Below, piece after piece: positions 15,895-24,473 of a stretch of DNA of 64,000 nt. The stretch comes from Alteribacter aurantiacus DSM 18675 (GTDB taxonomy: Bacteria; Bacillota; Bacilli; Bacillales; Salisediminibacteriaceae): positions 1,550,001 through 1,614,000 of the forward strand of contig NZ_KE386941.1 in the NCBI RefSeq assembly GCF_000429705.1, in the 5' to 3' direction. A program made the translations under genes and the position numbers. The notes beneath the pieces are model-generated. The model saw only the letters and a program-made list of their open reading frames with translations, had not been told where the DNA came from and searched no databases. Position 1 is the first letter of the stretch; the number at the start of each line of letters is the position of its first letter.

Positions 15895-16242
15895 ATGTCA
15901 AAAAATCATAATCACGAGGTTCACGAAAATCACCCACACAAACATAGCATTGCGTGTGGCCATACAAAGATCCGCCACGATGACCACATTGATTACGTTC
16001 ATAACGGTCATTTGCATCACGAACATAATGGACATTGGGACGAGTGCACGATTCCTGTAAGTGAAACCAATCCTGATGAATGTATCAAAATTAGTTGTGG
16101 TTGCAACCATGAAGAGGACTGCGGACACGAAATGGTTCCCCATGGTGACCATATGGATTACTTAGTTGACGGAAGGCTTCACCATGTGCATGGAGACCAC
16201 TGCGATGATCACGGACCTGTGGAATTAGTAAATGTAAAATAG
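15895..16242 (+). CDS. Histidine-rich metal-binding protein
   Basis: A 115-residue soluble protein with roughly one residue in five histidine, in repeated motifs HxxHxxYxxxGxLHHxHxGHxDxC (about 33-52 and 85-104), plus paired cysteines in SCGCNHEEDCGH. It has no signal peptide. The composition implies cytoplasmic binding of zinc or similar ions, as storage or buffering. AAGGAGGG precedes the ATG. A Zur-like half site upstream suggests induction in zinc starvation. A role in zinc homeostasis is inference; no enzyme domain is visible. Confidence 0.85.
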   Translation: MSKNHNHEVHENHPHKHSIACGHTKIRHDDHIDYVHNGHLHHEHNGHWDECTIPVSETNPDECIKISCGCNHEEDCGHEMVPHGDHMDYLVDGRLHHVHGDHCDDHGPVELVNVK

Positions 16243-16245
16243 CGT

Positions 16246-16278
16246 ACAAAAAAGCCCAGCACAAAGCCGGGCTTTTTT
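16246..16278 (+). terminator. Terminator after the His-rich gene
   Basis: AAAAAAGCCC-GC / GC-GGGCTTTTTT hairpin a few bases after the stop codon. Confidence 0.88.
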
Positions 16279-16319
16279 CATTACATTGTGCGGGGACAAT
16301 CCCCCTCCACTGTTCAGTG

Positions 16320-16356
16320 AAAAAGAGCCGCCCGGATTGGGCGACTCCTCTTTTTA
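16320..16356 (-). terminator. Terminator of the dicarboxylate symporter gene
   Basis: On the minus strand GAGTCGCCC / GGGCGGCTC with an AATCC loop is followed by TTTTT; the stem starts at the stop codon. Confidence 0.85.
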
Positions 16357-17508
16357 TTGTTCTACACTGCTTTTTTTGCTGAATTTGTTTACGATCATGT
16401 TAATAGCACCATCACCTGTTACATTCGTAGCTGTACCGAAACTATCTTGTGCCATGTAAAGCGCAATCATTAAACCAATTGCAGCTTCAGAAAAGCCAAG
16501 CTGTGTGGTTAGAACACCTAGTGCTGCCATAATCGCTCCACCAGGTACACCAGGTGCTGCGATCATGATCACACCAAGCATCAAGATGACCGGAACCATT
16601 TGTACAAAGGATGGTACTGAGTAGTCACCTAATACGCTCATCACAGCTACAGCTGTCGTTACGATTGTGATGACACTTCCACTTAAATGAATAGTCGCAC
16701 ATAACGGAACACCAAAATTCGCTACGTCTTCTCGAACATTATTTTTCTTTGCCTGAGCCAGTGTTACCGGAATTGTTGCTGCACTACTCATTGTCCCGAG
16801 ACCTGTAAAGTAAGCCGGTAGCATCGTTTTTAACGCCTTAAATGGATTCTGACCAGTAAGGGCACCAGCTACACTAAATTGAATAACCAACCATAACCAG
16901 TGAGTCGTAATAGCAACAAGAAGAACTACGCCAAATACGCTAAGGGTATTAAAGACTTCCCCTTCTGCTGCAATCTCTACGAAAATACTTGCGATATATA
17001 TTGGTAAGAACGGAATAATGATCTTTCGAATCACAAGATCAATAATATCCTTACCTTCATCAAACACTTTCATTAACATCTGACTGTTTGTCTTCGCGAT
17101 CCCGATACCAAAAAGGAATGCTGCGACAAGTGCTGTTACTACACCCATTAACGGTTCAATTTCAAATGCTAAAAAAGGTTGAAGCCCTTCACCTTCTGCT
17201 ACAGGTGCTTGTTCAGTCGATAGCATTGGAACGATAGCAACAGCAATAAAGAATGCGAAAATACCGGCTAGGAATGTAGAGAGATAAGCCGTCCCTACTG
17301 TCGTACCCACCATTTTTCCTGACTCTCCACCGAGTTTTGAAACCCCGGCTGCAATAAAGAATAAAATAATAAATGGAATAACAAAATTAATAAATTGCCC
17401 GAATAGTTCTTTTATGGTTACAAAGAGTTGTGTAACCACGTCGATATTCATGAGTCCGATCAAAATACCCGCAACAATACCGATTACGAGTTTGAGTATA
17501 AGCTTCAT
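16354..17508 (-). CDS. Dicarboxylate/amino acid:cation symporter (DAACS family)
   Basis: A 384-residue member of the GltT/DctA-like family that imports acidic amino acids or C4-dicarboxylates with Na+ or H+. Motifs are the re-entrant loop GTMSSAATIPVTLAQAKKNN, HLSGSVITIVTTAVAV, PGVPGGAIM and the C-terminal DSFGTATNVTGDGAINM that binds ion and substrate. Start ATG 17508 follows GGGGGAG; the frame is open further upstream without a ribosome site. Substrate is not resolved. It is a single-gene unit with its own terminator. Confidence 0.92.
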   Translation of the reverse strand: MKLILKLVIGIVAGILIGLMNIDVVTQLFVTIKELFGQFINFVIPFIILFFIAAGVSKLGGESGKMVGTTVGTAYLSTFLAGIFAFFIAVAIVPMLSTEQAPVAEGEGLQPFLAFEIEPLMGVVTALVAAFLFGIGIAKTNSQMLMKVFDEGKDIIDLVIRKIIIPFLPIYIASIFVEIAAEGEVFNTLSVFGVVLLVAITTHWLWLVIQFSVAGALTGQNPFKALKTMLPAYFTGLGTMSSAATIPVTLAQAKKNNVREDVANFGVPLCATIHLSGSVITIVTTAVAVMSVLGDYSVPSFVQMVPVILMLGVIMIAAPGVPGGAIMAALGVLTTQLGFSEAAIGLMIALYMAQDSFGTATNVTGDGAINMIVNKFSKKSSVEQ

Positions 17509-17661
17509 CTCCTGCTCCCCCTGTCCTGTCTCTGTTGTTAAGGCCTGTCCACCTCTCATGGACAAGTGTCTTTCCTGATTACATGCCTTATATCTTGCAC
17601 CCTTTTTGGGTAAAATGCAAGTACTAATAAGAAAGTTTTAAATTTCTGTCAATTCAGCCTG

Positions 17662-17690
17662 TTGCTTATTAACTATAGTTTCGCTATAAT
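17662..17690 (+). promoter_or_regulatory. Promoter of the trpS leader
   Basis: TTGCTT (17662-17667), a 17-base spacer and TATAAT (17685-17690), positioned just ahead of the T-box leader. Confidence 0.78.
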
Positions 17691-17704
17691 AACGACAATA
17701 CATA

Positions 17705-17982
17705 CGATTGCGATGAGAAAGAAGAGTACGCTTTTCCATGCATTACCAGAGAGTCTGCGGTTGGTGCAAGCAGACAATGCACAAAGCGGAATGGACTTTC
17801 GAGCATTCAAACCGAACAGCTTTGCGATGAGCTCAGTAGGCTTTGACGTTACTCATACGTTACCATGAGACCCCTTAGCGTCACGTACGGCCGAGGGTAT
17901 TGAGTGATTTTTCTATTGAAAAATAACCAGGGTGGCAACGCGGTCCATCGTCCCTGTAAACAGGGATGATGGGCTTTTTTTG
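17705..17982 (+). ncRNA. T-box leader (tryptophan-specific) of trpS
   Basis: A tRNA-sensing antitermination leader. Stem I carries GATGAGAAAGAAGAGTA and the distal AGAGAGTCTGCGGTTGGTGCAAGC region. The specifier is UGG at 17792-17794 within GGAATGGACTTTCGAG, the Trp codon. The T-box core AGGGTGGCAACGCGG spans 17929-17943; its UGGC is complementary to a GCCA tRNA end, fitting the G discriminator of bacterial tRNA-Trp. A terminator follows. Uncharged tRNA-Trp would stabilise the antiterminator and raise trpS expression. Confidence 0.95.
17943..17982 (+). terminator. T-box regulated terminator
   Basis: GTCCATC-TCCCTG pairs with CAGGGA-GATGGGC around a TAAA loop, followed by seven T residues. Its left arm shares bases with the antiterminator formed by the T-box core. 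Confidence 0.9.
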
Positions 17983-18030
17983 TATGCTCTCGCAACCGTA
18001 AATCACCACATTCTGAAAGGAAGATGCAAA

Positions 18031-19020
18031 ATGAAAACCATTTTTTCAGGCATCCAGCCAAGCGGCACACTCACAATCGGGAATTATTTAGGAGCGATGA
18101 AGCACTTCGTCGATCTCCAAGATGAAAACCACTGTTACTTCTGTATCGTAAACCAACACGCCATCACGGTCCCACAAGACAAAGCTGCGCTAAAAAAGCA
18201 AACACGATCTCTTGCAGCCCTCTATTTAGCGGTTGGGATTGATCCAGAAAAATCTACGTTATTTATCCAATCTGAAGTACCTGGACACGCCCAGCTAGCT
18301 TGGATGCTTCAATGTGTGAGCTACATCGGTGAGCTCGAGCGCATGACCCAATTTAAAGATAAATCCGCCGGTAAAGAAGGCGTCTCGGCCGGACTTTTAA
18401 CCTATCCACCATTGATGGCTGCAGATATTCTTCTATATAACACGGATATTGTACCTGTTGGAGAAGACCAAAAGCAGCATTTAGAGCTCACTCGTAATTT
18501 GGCAGAACGCTTCAATAACAAATTCAACGATATTTTCACGGTTCCAGAAGTACGCATTCCAAAAGTTGGCGCGCGCATTATGTCTTTAACTGAGCCAACG
18601 AAAAAGATGAGCAAGTCTGCTGAAAATCAAAAAAGCTTTATTTCCATGCTTGATGACGAGAAGACCATCACGAAGAAAATCAAGAGTGCCGTTACTGACT
18701 CTGAAGGAGTTGTTCGTTACGATAAAGAAAACAAGCCAGGGGTCTCAAACTTGTTATCCATCTATTCTTTGTTCTCCGAAATGACAATTGAAGAGATTGA
18801 AACGAAATATGAAGGAAAAGGTTACGGAGATTTCAAAGGAGACTTAGCTGAAGTTGTCGTTGCTGCATTAAAGCCCATTCAGGAACGCTACAACGAATTA
18901 ATTGAAAGTGATGAGTTGGATCGTATCTTGGATGATGGTGCTGAGAAAGCGAATCGTCATGCTCGAAAGACTCTTGCAAAAGCGGAACGAGCGATGGGGC
19001 TAGAGAGAAAACGTAGGTAA
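18031..19020 (+). CDS. trpS: Tryptophanyl-tRNA synthetase
   Basis: A class I aminoacyl-tRNA synthetase charging tRNA-Trp, 329 residues, the usual bacterial length. The HIGH-equivalent is TIGN in PSGTLTIGNYLGA (residues 10-22) and the KMSKS loop is exact at 192-196. GIQPSGTLTIG and VPVGEDQKQHLELTR are family hallmarks. ATG 18031 follows GGAAG; upstream in-frame codons run through the T-box terminator and cannot be coding. Controlled by the Trp T-box leader directly upstream. Confidence 0.98.
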   Translation: MKTIFSGIQPSGTLTIGNYLGAMKHFVDLQDENHCYFCIVNQHAITVPQDKAALKKQTRSLAALYLAVGIDPEKSTLFIQSEVPGHAQLAWMLQCVSYIGELERMTQFKDKSAGKEGVSAGLLTYPPLMAADILLYNTDIVPVGEDQKQHLELTRNLAERFNNKFNDIFTVPEVRIPKVGARIMSLTEPTKKMSKSAENQKSFISMLDDEKTITKKIKSAVTDSEGVVRYDKENKPGVSNLLSIYSLFSEMTIEEIETKYEGKGYGDFKGDLAEVVVAALKPIQERYNELIESDELDRILDDGAEKANRHARKTLAKAERAMGLERKRR

Positions 19021-19031
19021 GAGGTATCGTA

Positions 19032-19062
19032 GGACCGCACAGCATGGGTGCGGTTCTTTTTT
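19032..19062 (+). terminator. Terminator after trpS
   Basis: GACCGCAC / GTGCGGTTC hairpin followed by TTTTTT, about 12 bases past the stop codon. Confidence 0.9.
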
Positions 19063-19063
19063 C

Positions 19064-19190
19064 TACGTTTATCGACCCTTGTTTGTGATTTATCGAGCCT
19101 TAAGTTGGATTTATCAACCATTAATAGGAATTTATCGTCCACTACTTCATTTTTATCGACCCTTAAGGAGAATATATCGACCAATCGGCA
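19064..19190. repeat. Tandem intergenic repeat with a TTTATCGACC core
   Basis: Six units of about 20-26 bases, each with TTTATC(G/A)(A/T)CC or a close variant followed by a TTAAG-like spacer, lie between the trpS terminator and the yjbA-like gene. Read on the minus strand the units encode repeated VDKS/RLDKS, so an apparent ORF is a repeat by-product. The design (short A/T-rich unit with ATC core, intergenic) resembles the block at 5995-6122, though the sequence differs. Function unknown. Confidence 0.8.
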
Positions 19191-19270
19191 AGATCCGACA
19201 CTATCCACGCACAAAAAAACAACCGGCCAAGAGAAACACACACTCTCCTGCCGGCTGTAACACGTCTCTT

Positions 19271-20023
19271 CTATTTCACACTCTCACCTTGTTGCAAGTC
19301 CCAAAGCTTCTCAAAGAACGGCTGTCCTTTTATCATCGCCTGGCAATAGTCATCGTGCTTCTTTGACCAACCCTCTTTAATGTCTTCAAACAACCCTTCC
19401 CAACACTCATCAAAGCTGCAATTTTGAATAAAAGCATATTTTTCCGGAGCCCACTCTGTGTACCAATAACGAAGCTCTGCAAGCGTTGCTTCTGCATAAA
19501 GCTGGTCGAGTGCCATGAACAAAATTTGCTTTACTTGGCGCTCACGACGGATGAGACCGTGCATAAACGACGGATCAGGAGAAAGGATGTGATACTCTTT
19601 TTCCGGCTCACCATTGTAATAGCCCATGAAGTACTGACGCATCGGCTCGTCCTTTACCAGTTCCAGCACTTGTCCCTCTTGCCTTGGAACCATTCGACTC
19701 TTACGAACAGGCGTGTGGTACCCCATCGTATCGACAACGAGGCAACGATCACCATCTGTTGCAACAAAACAATAATCCAATTCCAGGCGCTGACTGTTTT
19801 TTCTAACGTAACTCTGCTGGTGAACATCTGCCAGAAGCTCTTCTGGCAATTCTTGAAGTGAATTCTCTATGTAGTCAAAAAGATCCTCACTCAGCTTAAT
19901 GATGACCGCTTGATCAAGAAGCTCAATTCGGTCTTCTTTTCTCCATTCAAAAAACTCGCACACATTATAACCGTTCTCTTCACCTTCAAACCAGTTTACC
20001 CATACATCCCTAAGGTGCAACAT
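19271..20023 (-). CDS. yjbA: YjbA family protein (DUF3603)
   Basis: A 250-residue conserved Bacillus protein of unknown function, recognised from its start MLHLRDVWVNWFEGEENGYN and the following EFFEWRKEDRIELLDQ. It is rich in acidic and aromatic residues with no membrane segment. In Bacillus subtilis yjbA also neighbours trpS, and that arrangement is kept here in convergent orientation. ATG 20023 lies 9 bases after AAGGGGG; the longer frame from 20065 lacks conservation and a ribosome site. Confidence 0.88.
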   Translation of the reverse strand: MLHLRDVWVNWFEGEENGYNVCEFFEWRKEDRIELLDQAVIIKLSEDLFDYIENSLQELPEELLADVHQQSYVRKNSQRLELDYCFVATDGDRCLVVDTMGYHTPVRKSRMVPRQEGQVLELVKDEPMRQYFMGYYNGEPEKEYHILSPDPSFMHGLIRRERQVKQILFMALDQLYAEATLAELRYWYTEWAPEKYAFIQNCSFDECWEGLFEDIKEGWSKKHDDYCQAMIKGQPFFEKLWDLQQGESVK

Positions 20024-20101
20024 AGCTTTAGAACCCCCTTGCGCAGTCGCTTTTTTGTTATTCATAAGTATGGGCAGACCCTATCCAGTTTATTCCACAC
20101 T

Positions 20102-20335
20102 CTACACTTTTTTCTCTTCATCCTCTTTTTTCTCCGGGTAGTAAAGAGAGAGCCAAACCATCAAGACACCAAAAATAAACAAGTACGATTCCGGGCGAAA
20201 AGCCATAAACAAGAGATATTTCGCAACTGTAAAACCTACTGTGAACAAGTTCAAGTACGCAACGAATGCAATACCGCCGAGCACTGAAAAACCAAATCCT
20301 ACGAGTAGAACGACGATCCGAAACATGTTACGCAC
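20102..20335 (-). CDS. Small membrane protein, hypothetical
   Basis: Seventy-seven residues with an excellent AGGAGGTG site, two or three hydrophobic segments (about 5-28, 31-45, 51-66) and a charged tail PEKKEDEEKKV. It precedes yjbA on the same strand at a distance of 78 bases. Function unknown. Confidence 0.75.
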   Translation of the reverse strand: MRNMFRIVVLLVGFGFSVLGGIAFVAYLNLFTVGFTVAKYLLFMAFRPESYLFIFGVLMVWLSLYYPEKKEDEEKKV

Positions 20336-20474
20336 CTCCTATTCTTCATCCTATGTGGAAATTAATGAAGCATGTCCTAATGTTTTTTCTTTTTATCCAA
20401 AGGGAATACAAACCTATATGAACGGCACACGACTATACATACATTCCATAAACACAAACAAAGGAGATGAACAA

Positions 20475-21788
20475 ATGAACGTTAAAACTCCAATCCCGAA
20501 AGCAAAAGGCTTTGATAACACACTTAAACTACTCAAAGAAGGATTTTATTTTTTGCCGAAAAGACGACAAGAACTAGGTTCTGATATGTTTGAAACAAGG
20601 CTTTTAGGAAAAAAAGTGGTCTGCATGGGTGGTGAAGAAGCTGCGAAAGTGTTTTATGACAACAACCTCTTTAAACGCGAAGGCGCTGCACCGGCACCTC
20701 TAAAGAAATCGCTTCTTGGTGAAGGAGGCGCTCATGGCATGGACGGAGAATCCCATAAGCAACGTAAACGAATGTTCCTATCCATGATGACTCCAGATCG
20801 TCTTGAAGACTTTCGACGCATTTGTATTCAAACATTAGATGAAAAAGTCTCAGAGTGGGAAAAGATGGACAAAGTCGTATTCTTTGATGAGATGGAAGAA
20901 GTGCTTACACGTGCCGGTTGTGAATGGGCCGGGGTACCATTGAAGGAACAAGAAGTGAAGCAACGTACGAAAGAGCTTGGAGCTATGGTCGATTCATTTG
21001 GAGGATCAATTTCTCGTTTTCAAGCAGGGAAAAAGGCTCGTGAAAGTCAGGAGAAGTGGTTGGAAGACATTATTAAATCTATACGTAAAGGGAAATTGGA
21101 AGTAGCCTCATACACCCCCGCATATATTATTGCTAACCACCGTGAAATGAATGGGAAGCTTCTAGATGTTAACACCGCCGCAGTAGAGTTAAACAATGTG
21201 ATTCGCCCTCTCATTGCAACATCATATTATTTAACATTCGGTGCTGTTGCCTTGTTTGAGCATCCGCAAGTCGTTCAAAAAGTAAAAGAAGATAAAGATA
21301 ACTATAGCCATATGTTCGCACAAGAAGTAAGACGTTTCTATCCATTTGCACCTGCTATGGCTGCAAAAGTGAAGAAAGACTTCACGTGGCACGAGTATCG
21401 ATTCAAAAAAAATATGCTGGTTGTTCTTGATATATTCGGTACAAACCGTCACCCTAATTCTTGGGATCAACCAGATGAATTTCGTCCGGAACGCTTTAAA
21501 AACTGGAAAGAAAGCCCCTTTTCCCTTATCCCTCAAGGGGGTGGCGACCATTACATCGGTCACCGCTGTGCCGGAGAGTGGATGACCGTTCTCGTCATGC
21601 GAGCTTTCTTTAACTATATTAGTCATTATGTTTCTTACACCGTACCTAAACAAGACCTTTCTTATAGCTTGACAAGGATGCCGACTGTGCCAAAAAGCGG
21701 CTTTGTTATAACAGAAGTAAAGAAAACCAAATCCTCTACAAAAGAGTTAGAACGTACAACAAAAACCGAAACCGTTATGAAATCTTAA
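20475..21788 (+). CDS. Fatty acid peroxygenase, cytochrome P450 CYP152 family
   Basis: A 437-residue heme-thiolate enzyme that uses hydrogen peroxide to hydroxylate (or decarboxylate) fatty acids, like Bacillus subtilis YbdT (CYP152A1). The heme ligand is Cys365 in GGGDHYIGHRCAGEW. The Arg-Pro pair in NNVIRPLIATSYY binds the carboxylate that replaces the usual acid-alcohol pair. QEVRRFYPF holds the ExxR motif. No redox partner is needed. ATG 20475 follows AAAGGAG; the long in-frame extension upstream crosses a divergent gene. A Ser/Thr/Lys-rich tail of about 20 residues is extra. A terminator follows. Confidence 0.94.
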   Translation: MNVKTPIPKAKGFDNTLKLLKEGFYFLPKRRQELGSDMFETRLLGKKVVCMGGEEAAKVFYDNNLFKREGAAPAPLKKSLLGEGGAHGMDGESHKQRKRMFLSMMTPDRLEDFRRICIQTLDEKVSEWEKMDKVVFFDEMEEVLTRAGCEWAGVPLKEQEVKQRTKELGAMVDSFGGSISRFQAGKKARESQEKWLEDIIKSIRKGKLEVASYTPAYIIANHREMNGKLLDVNTAAVELNNVIRPLIATSYYLTFGAVALFEHPQVVQKVKEDKDNYSHMFAQEVRRFYPFAPAMAAKVKKDFTWHEYRFKKNMLVVLDIFGTNRHPNSWDQPDEFRPERFKNWKESPFSLIPQGGGDHYIGHRCAGEWMTVLVMRAFFNYISHYVSYTVPKQDLSYSLTRMPTVPKSGFVITEVKKTKSSTKELERTTKTETVMKS

Positions 21789-21794
21789 AAAAAT

Positions 21795-21831
21795 GAGGCC
21801 ACATGAATCAAATCCGTGTGGCCTCGTTTTT
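21795..21831. terminator. Bidirectional terminator between CYP152 and VOC genes
   Basis: GAGGCCAC / GTGGCCTC 8-base stem with GTTTTTTATTTT after it on the plus strand and AAAAAAAT before it. Confidence 0.88.
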
Positions 21832-22244
21832 TATTTTGATTTCGAAAAGTTCAAATCCCAAATCACATCAAAAGGATCTTTCACTTTTGCATACTTGGCA
21901 TCCCAAAACGTATCTTGAAGCTCCATTAATACAGAGCCTTCTTCACTGAGCTTGTCATACAACGATTGAATTTCCACTTCGCTGTTCAATTCAAAAACGA
22001 GTGCCATGTGATTGCCCTTTACAACTGGTTGATCGGGAAACGTGTCTGACACCATGAACACAAGATTGCCTTTTTTAAACCGAGCATGAAGTATTCGATT
22101 TTCTGCATCCGGAGGTGTAGGAAAATCCGCTTCCCCGAATGTTTGCTTTTCCACAACTTCCCCCTCGAACACCTGAGTATAATAGGCAAGTGCCTCTTCC
22201 CCTTGTCCATCAAACGTAAAATATGGCGTAGCTTGATGCTTCAT
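21831..22244 (-). CDS. VOC superfamily protein, PhnB-like
   Basis: A 137-residue PhnB/glyoxalase-like protein: TPYFTFDGQGEEALAYYTQVFEGEV at the start, ENRILHARFKKGNLVFMVSDT in the middle and DTFWDAKYAKVKDPFDVIWDLN at the end, the usual pattern for this family. The metal-binding residues of true glyoxalases are not clear, and the substrate is unknown. GGGAGG precedes the ATG. Confidence 0.85.
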   Translation of the reverse strand: MKHQATPYFTFDGQGEEALAYYTQVFEGEVVEKQTFGEADFPTPPDAENRILHARFKKGNLVFMVSDTFPDQPVVKGNHMALVFELNSEVEIQSLYDKLSEEGSVLMELQDTFWDAKYAKVKDPFDVIWDLNFSKSK

Positions 22245-22357
22245 ATAAAACCCTCCCGTTATTATTTTTTTACACTTTACAACTATACGAGAAACCTTTA
22301 CATAAACCCTCCTCTTTTTCCTAAAAATAAACGAGTCGGAATAAGTGGAGGTTCAAC

Positions 22358-23725
22358 ATGGGTTCAAATGCTGAAAAAAATGCGGAAAAGAAGATTAATT
22401 GGTTACAGCTTGCCCTGCTTGGTGTGGCAGCTACGATTGGAACAGGTTTTTTCCTAGGATCGAGCATTGCCATTCAACTAGCCGGGCCTTCAGCGATTTT
22501 TGCCTATATTATCGCAGCGATTGGTACCTACTTTGTTTACGAAGCTTTAGCAAAAATGACGATTGCCGATCCGCAAACGGGATCATTCCGGACCTATGCT
22601 AGTAAAGCTTTCGGTCACTGGGCTGGTTTTACAAGTGGTTGGGTTTATTGGGGTTCAGAGATTCTCATTATGGGAAGTCAACTAACAGCATTGGGGATCT
22701 TTACTCAGTTTTGGCTGCCTGGTGTTCCCCTTTGGATTTTTGCAGCGGTGTACGCTGCATTGGGGATTCTCGTCATTCTTCTCGGGTCAGCAAGCTTTGA
22801 TCGTGTGGAAAATGTTCTTGCTGTGATGAAGGTAGCAGCCATTTTAATGTTTATTATTCTTGCCATTATAGCCCTATTAGGGTTTATTGGGGTAAAGCCA
22901 CCTGAAAAACTTACTGTCCCCCATACATATGGAGGAATCTTTCCCAATGGAGCTAAAGGATTACTACCAGCACTTATCTATGGATTTTACGGATTTGGTG
23001 GGATTGAAATCGTCGGACTCCTGACCGTCCGATTAAAGAAAATGACCGATGCCACACTTACTGGAAAAGTCATGCTTTCTACTCTCACCATTATTTATGT
23101 CACGTCAATCGGCCTAGCTATCTTGATGGTACCTTGGGATACGATATCAACTGAAGAAAGTCCTTTTGTCTCTGCACTCACTAGATACCGGATTCCTTTT
23201 GTAGTTAATATCTTTAACGGCGTTTTCATCATTGCTGGTTTTTCTACAATGGTTGCTTCCATGTTTGCCGTAGTAAGAATCTCTACCGTTCTCGCTCAAG
23301 ATAACGACGCACCTGCTTTTTTGGGCAAAAAAATTCACGATAAAGTCGCCCTTCCAGCCATTACGTTTATGGCATTTTGGGTTATCGTGAGTGTGGTATT
23401 GTCACTATTAATGCCAGGTAAAGTGTATGAGTACTTTACAACAGCCGCAGGCATTATGCTTTTATACAATTGGTTGTTTATACTCGCATCCTATGGTCGC
23501 CTAGAGGAGCTAACCGGCTTTCAACAGTTTAAGCGCTTTAGCGGAATTATTTTAGTCGGTCTCGTCATTTTCGGTACATTGTTTCATACGACGAGTCGCC
23601 CGGGCTTTTTTATCAGTATTGTTTTTGTTGCGATTGTAGCGATTATTACGTTTTTTATGCGTAACCATTGGAATAAGCCAAAGACACCGGAAGCACCTAG
23701 CCTATTTACGAAAATAAAACGTTGA
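22358..23725 (+). CDS. APC family amino acid permease
   Basis: A 455-residue, about 12-segment transporter with the first-helix substrate motif GVAATIGTGFFLGSSIAI and the GSFRTYASKAFG stretch of amino acid permeases. Relatives import neutral or basic amino acids. GGAGG precedes the ATG. The last 20 bases overlap the end of the convergent LysE-family exporter, so an importer and an amino acid exporter share a 3' end. Confidence 0.9.
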   Translation: MGSNAEKNAEKKINWLQLALLGVAATIGTGFFLGSSIAIQLAGPSAIFAYIIAAIGTYFVYEALAKMTIADPQTGSFRTYASKAFGHWAGFTSGWVYWGSEILIMGSQLTALGIFTQFWLPGVPLWIFAAVYAALGILVILLGSASFDRVENVLAVMKVAAILMFIILAIIALLGFIGVKPPEKLTVPHTYGGIFPNGAKGLLPALIYGFYGFGGIEIVGLLTVRLKKMTDATLTGKVMLSTLTIIYVTSIGLAILMVPWDTISTEESPFVSALTRYRIPFVVNIFNGVFIIAGFSTMVASMFAVVRISTVLAQDNDAPAFLGKKIHDKVALPAITFMAFWVIVSVVLSLLMPGKVYEYFTTAAGIMLLYNWLFILASYGRLEELTGFQQFKRFSGIILVGLVIFGTLFHTTSRPGFFISIVFVAIVAIITFFMRNHWNKPKTPEAPSLFTKIKR

Positions 23726-24338
23726 ATGCTTGAATGGCGAAGTAGATCCCAAATCCAATTAAACTTGTGCCTGATAATATGGAGACAAAAAACAAAAAAC
23801 GATCTGTCATCATTCGTTTTAAACTACTCGATAAAAAGGCCATTGTAAGGTCCCAGCAGACAATTCCTAAGAATATTGCCCCTGTATAAAGAATGACCTG
23901 TTCGATTCCATAGTCACTTACGGTTTTCGCAAGAACCGAGCCGAAAATGCCAAGCCAAAACAAGATGGTAAGAGGATTAAACAACGACATCATAAAACCT
24001 GAAAAGAAAGACTTAATATGCGTTTGTTTTTTTCGATAGTCGTCATGAATCATGGTGATTTCTCTCGCGCCAAGTAGGCTTTCAATACCTGTATAAACAA
24101 GAACAAAGAATCCGAACAACCACAAAAACACTTGAATAAAAGGGATATCCATCAGATGTACGAATCCGAGAAACACAAGGAGCATGTAAAAACCGTCGGC
24201 GACAGTAGCCCCAAGGCCGACTAGCCAAGAGTGAAGAAATCCATTTTTTATTCCCCTATCTAATTGTGCCGCGTTAACTGGACCGATTGGGGCTGCAAGT
24301 GATAAACCGAGTAACATATACGTAACAAAAACCGCCAT
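23706..24338 (-). CDS. LysE family amino acid exporter
   Basis: A 210-residue, six-segment exporter. The family motif is at the N-terminus: GLSLAAPIGPVNAAQLDRGIKNGF, then GLGATVADGFYMLLVFLG, and FFSGFMMSLFNPLTILFWLGIFG in the second half. ATG 24338 follows AGGGGAGG; the frame open to 24437 lacks a site. It exports amino acids or small amines; substrate unknown. It is convergent with the permease and overlaps it. Confidence 0.9.
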   Translation of the reverse strand: MAVFVTYMLLGLSLAAPIGPVNAAQLDRGIKNGFLHSWLVGLGATVADGFYMLLVFLGFVHLMDIPFIQVFLWLFGFFVLVYTGIESLLGAREITMIHDDYRKKQTHIKSFFSGFMMSLFNPLTILFWLGIFGSVLAKTVSDYGIEQVILYTGAIFLGIVCWDLTMAFLSSSLKRMMTDRFLFFVSILSGTSLIGFGIYFAIQAFNVLFS

Positions 24339-24441
24339 GAACTGCCCTCCCCTAAAAGAAGCGTTGCTTGTACATCTTATTAGGACAAGGCGGTTGTTAG
24401 CACATGAAGTTTTATTTGCTCTGTACTTTCGTTTCAAAAAG

Positions 24442-24473
24442 AAAAAAGCCGGACACCTTGTCCCGCTTTTTAC
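24442..24473 (-). terminator. Terminator of the 96-residue protein gene
   Basis: On the minus strand AAAAAGC-GGACA / TGTCC-GCTTTTTT hairpin ending in a T run at the stop codon. Confidence 0.8.

Noticed and set aside
18957..19241. A 94-residue minus-strand frame overlapping the end of trpS
   Set aside because: It reads through the terminator and the TTTATCGACC repeats, giving repeated VDKS/RLDKS, and lacks a ribosome site. Explained by the repeats.
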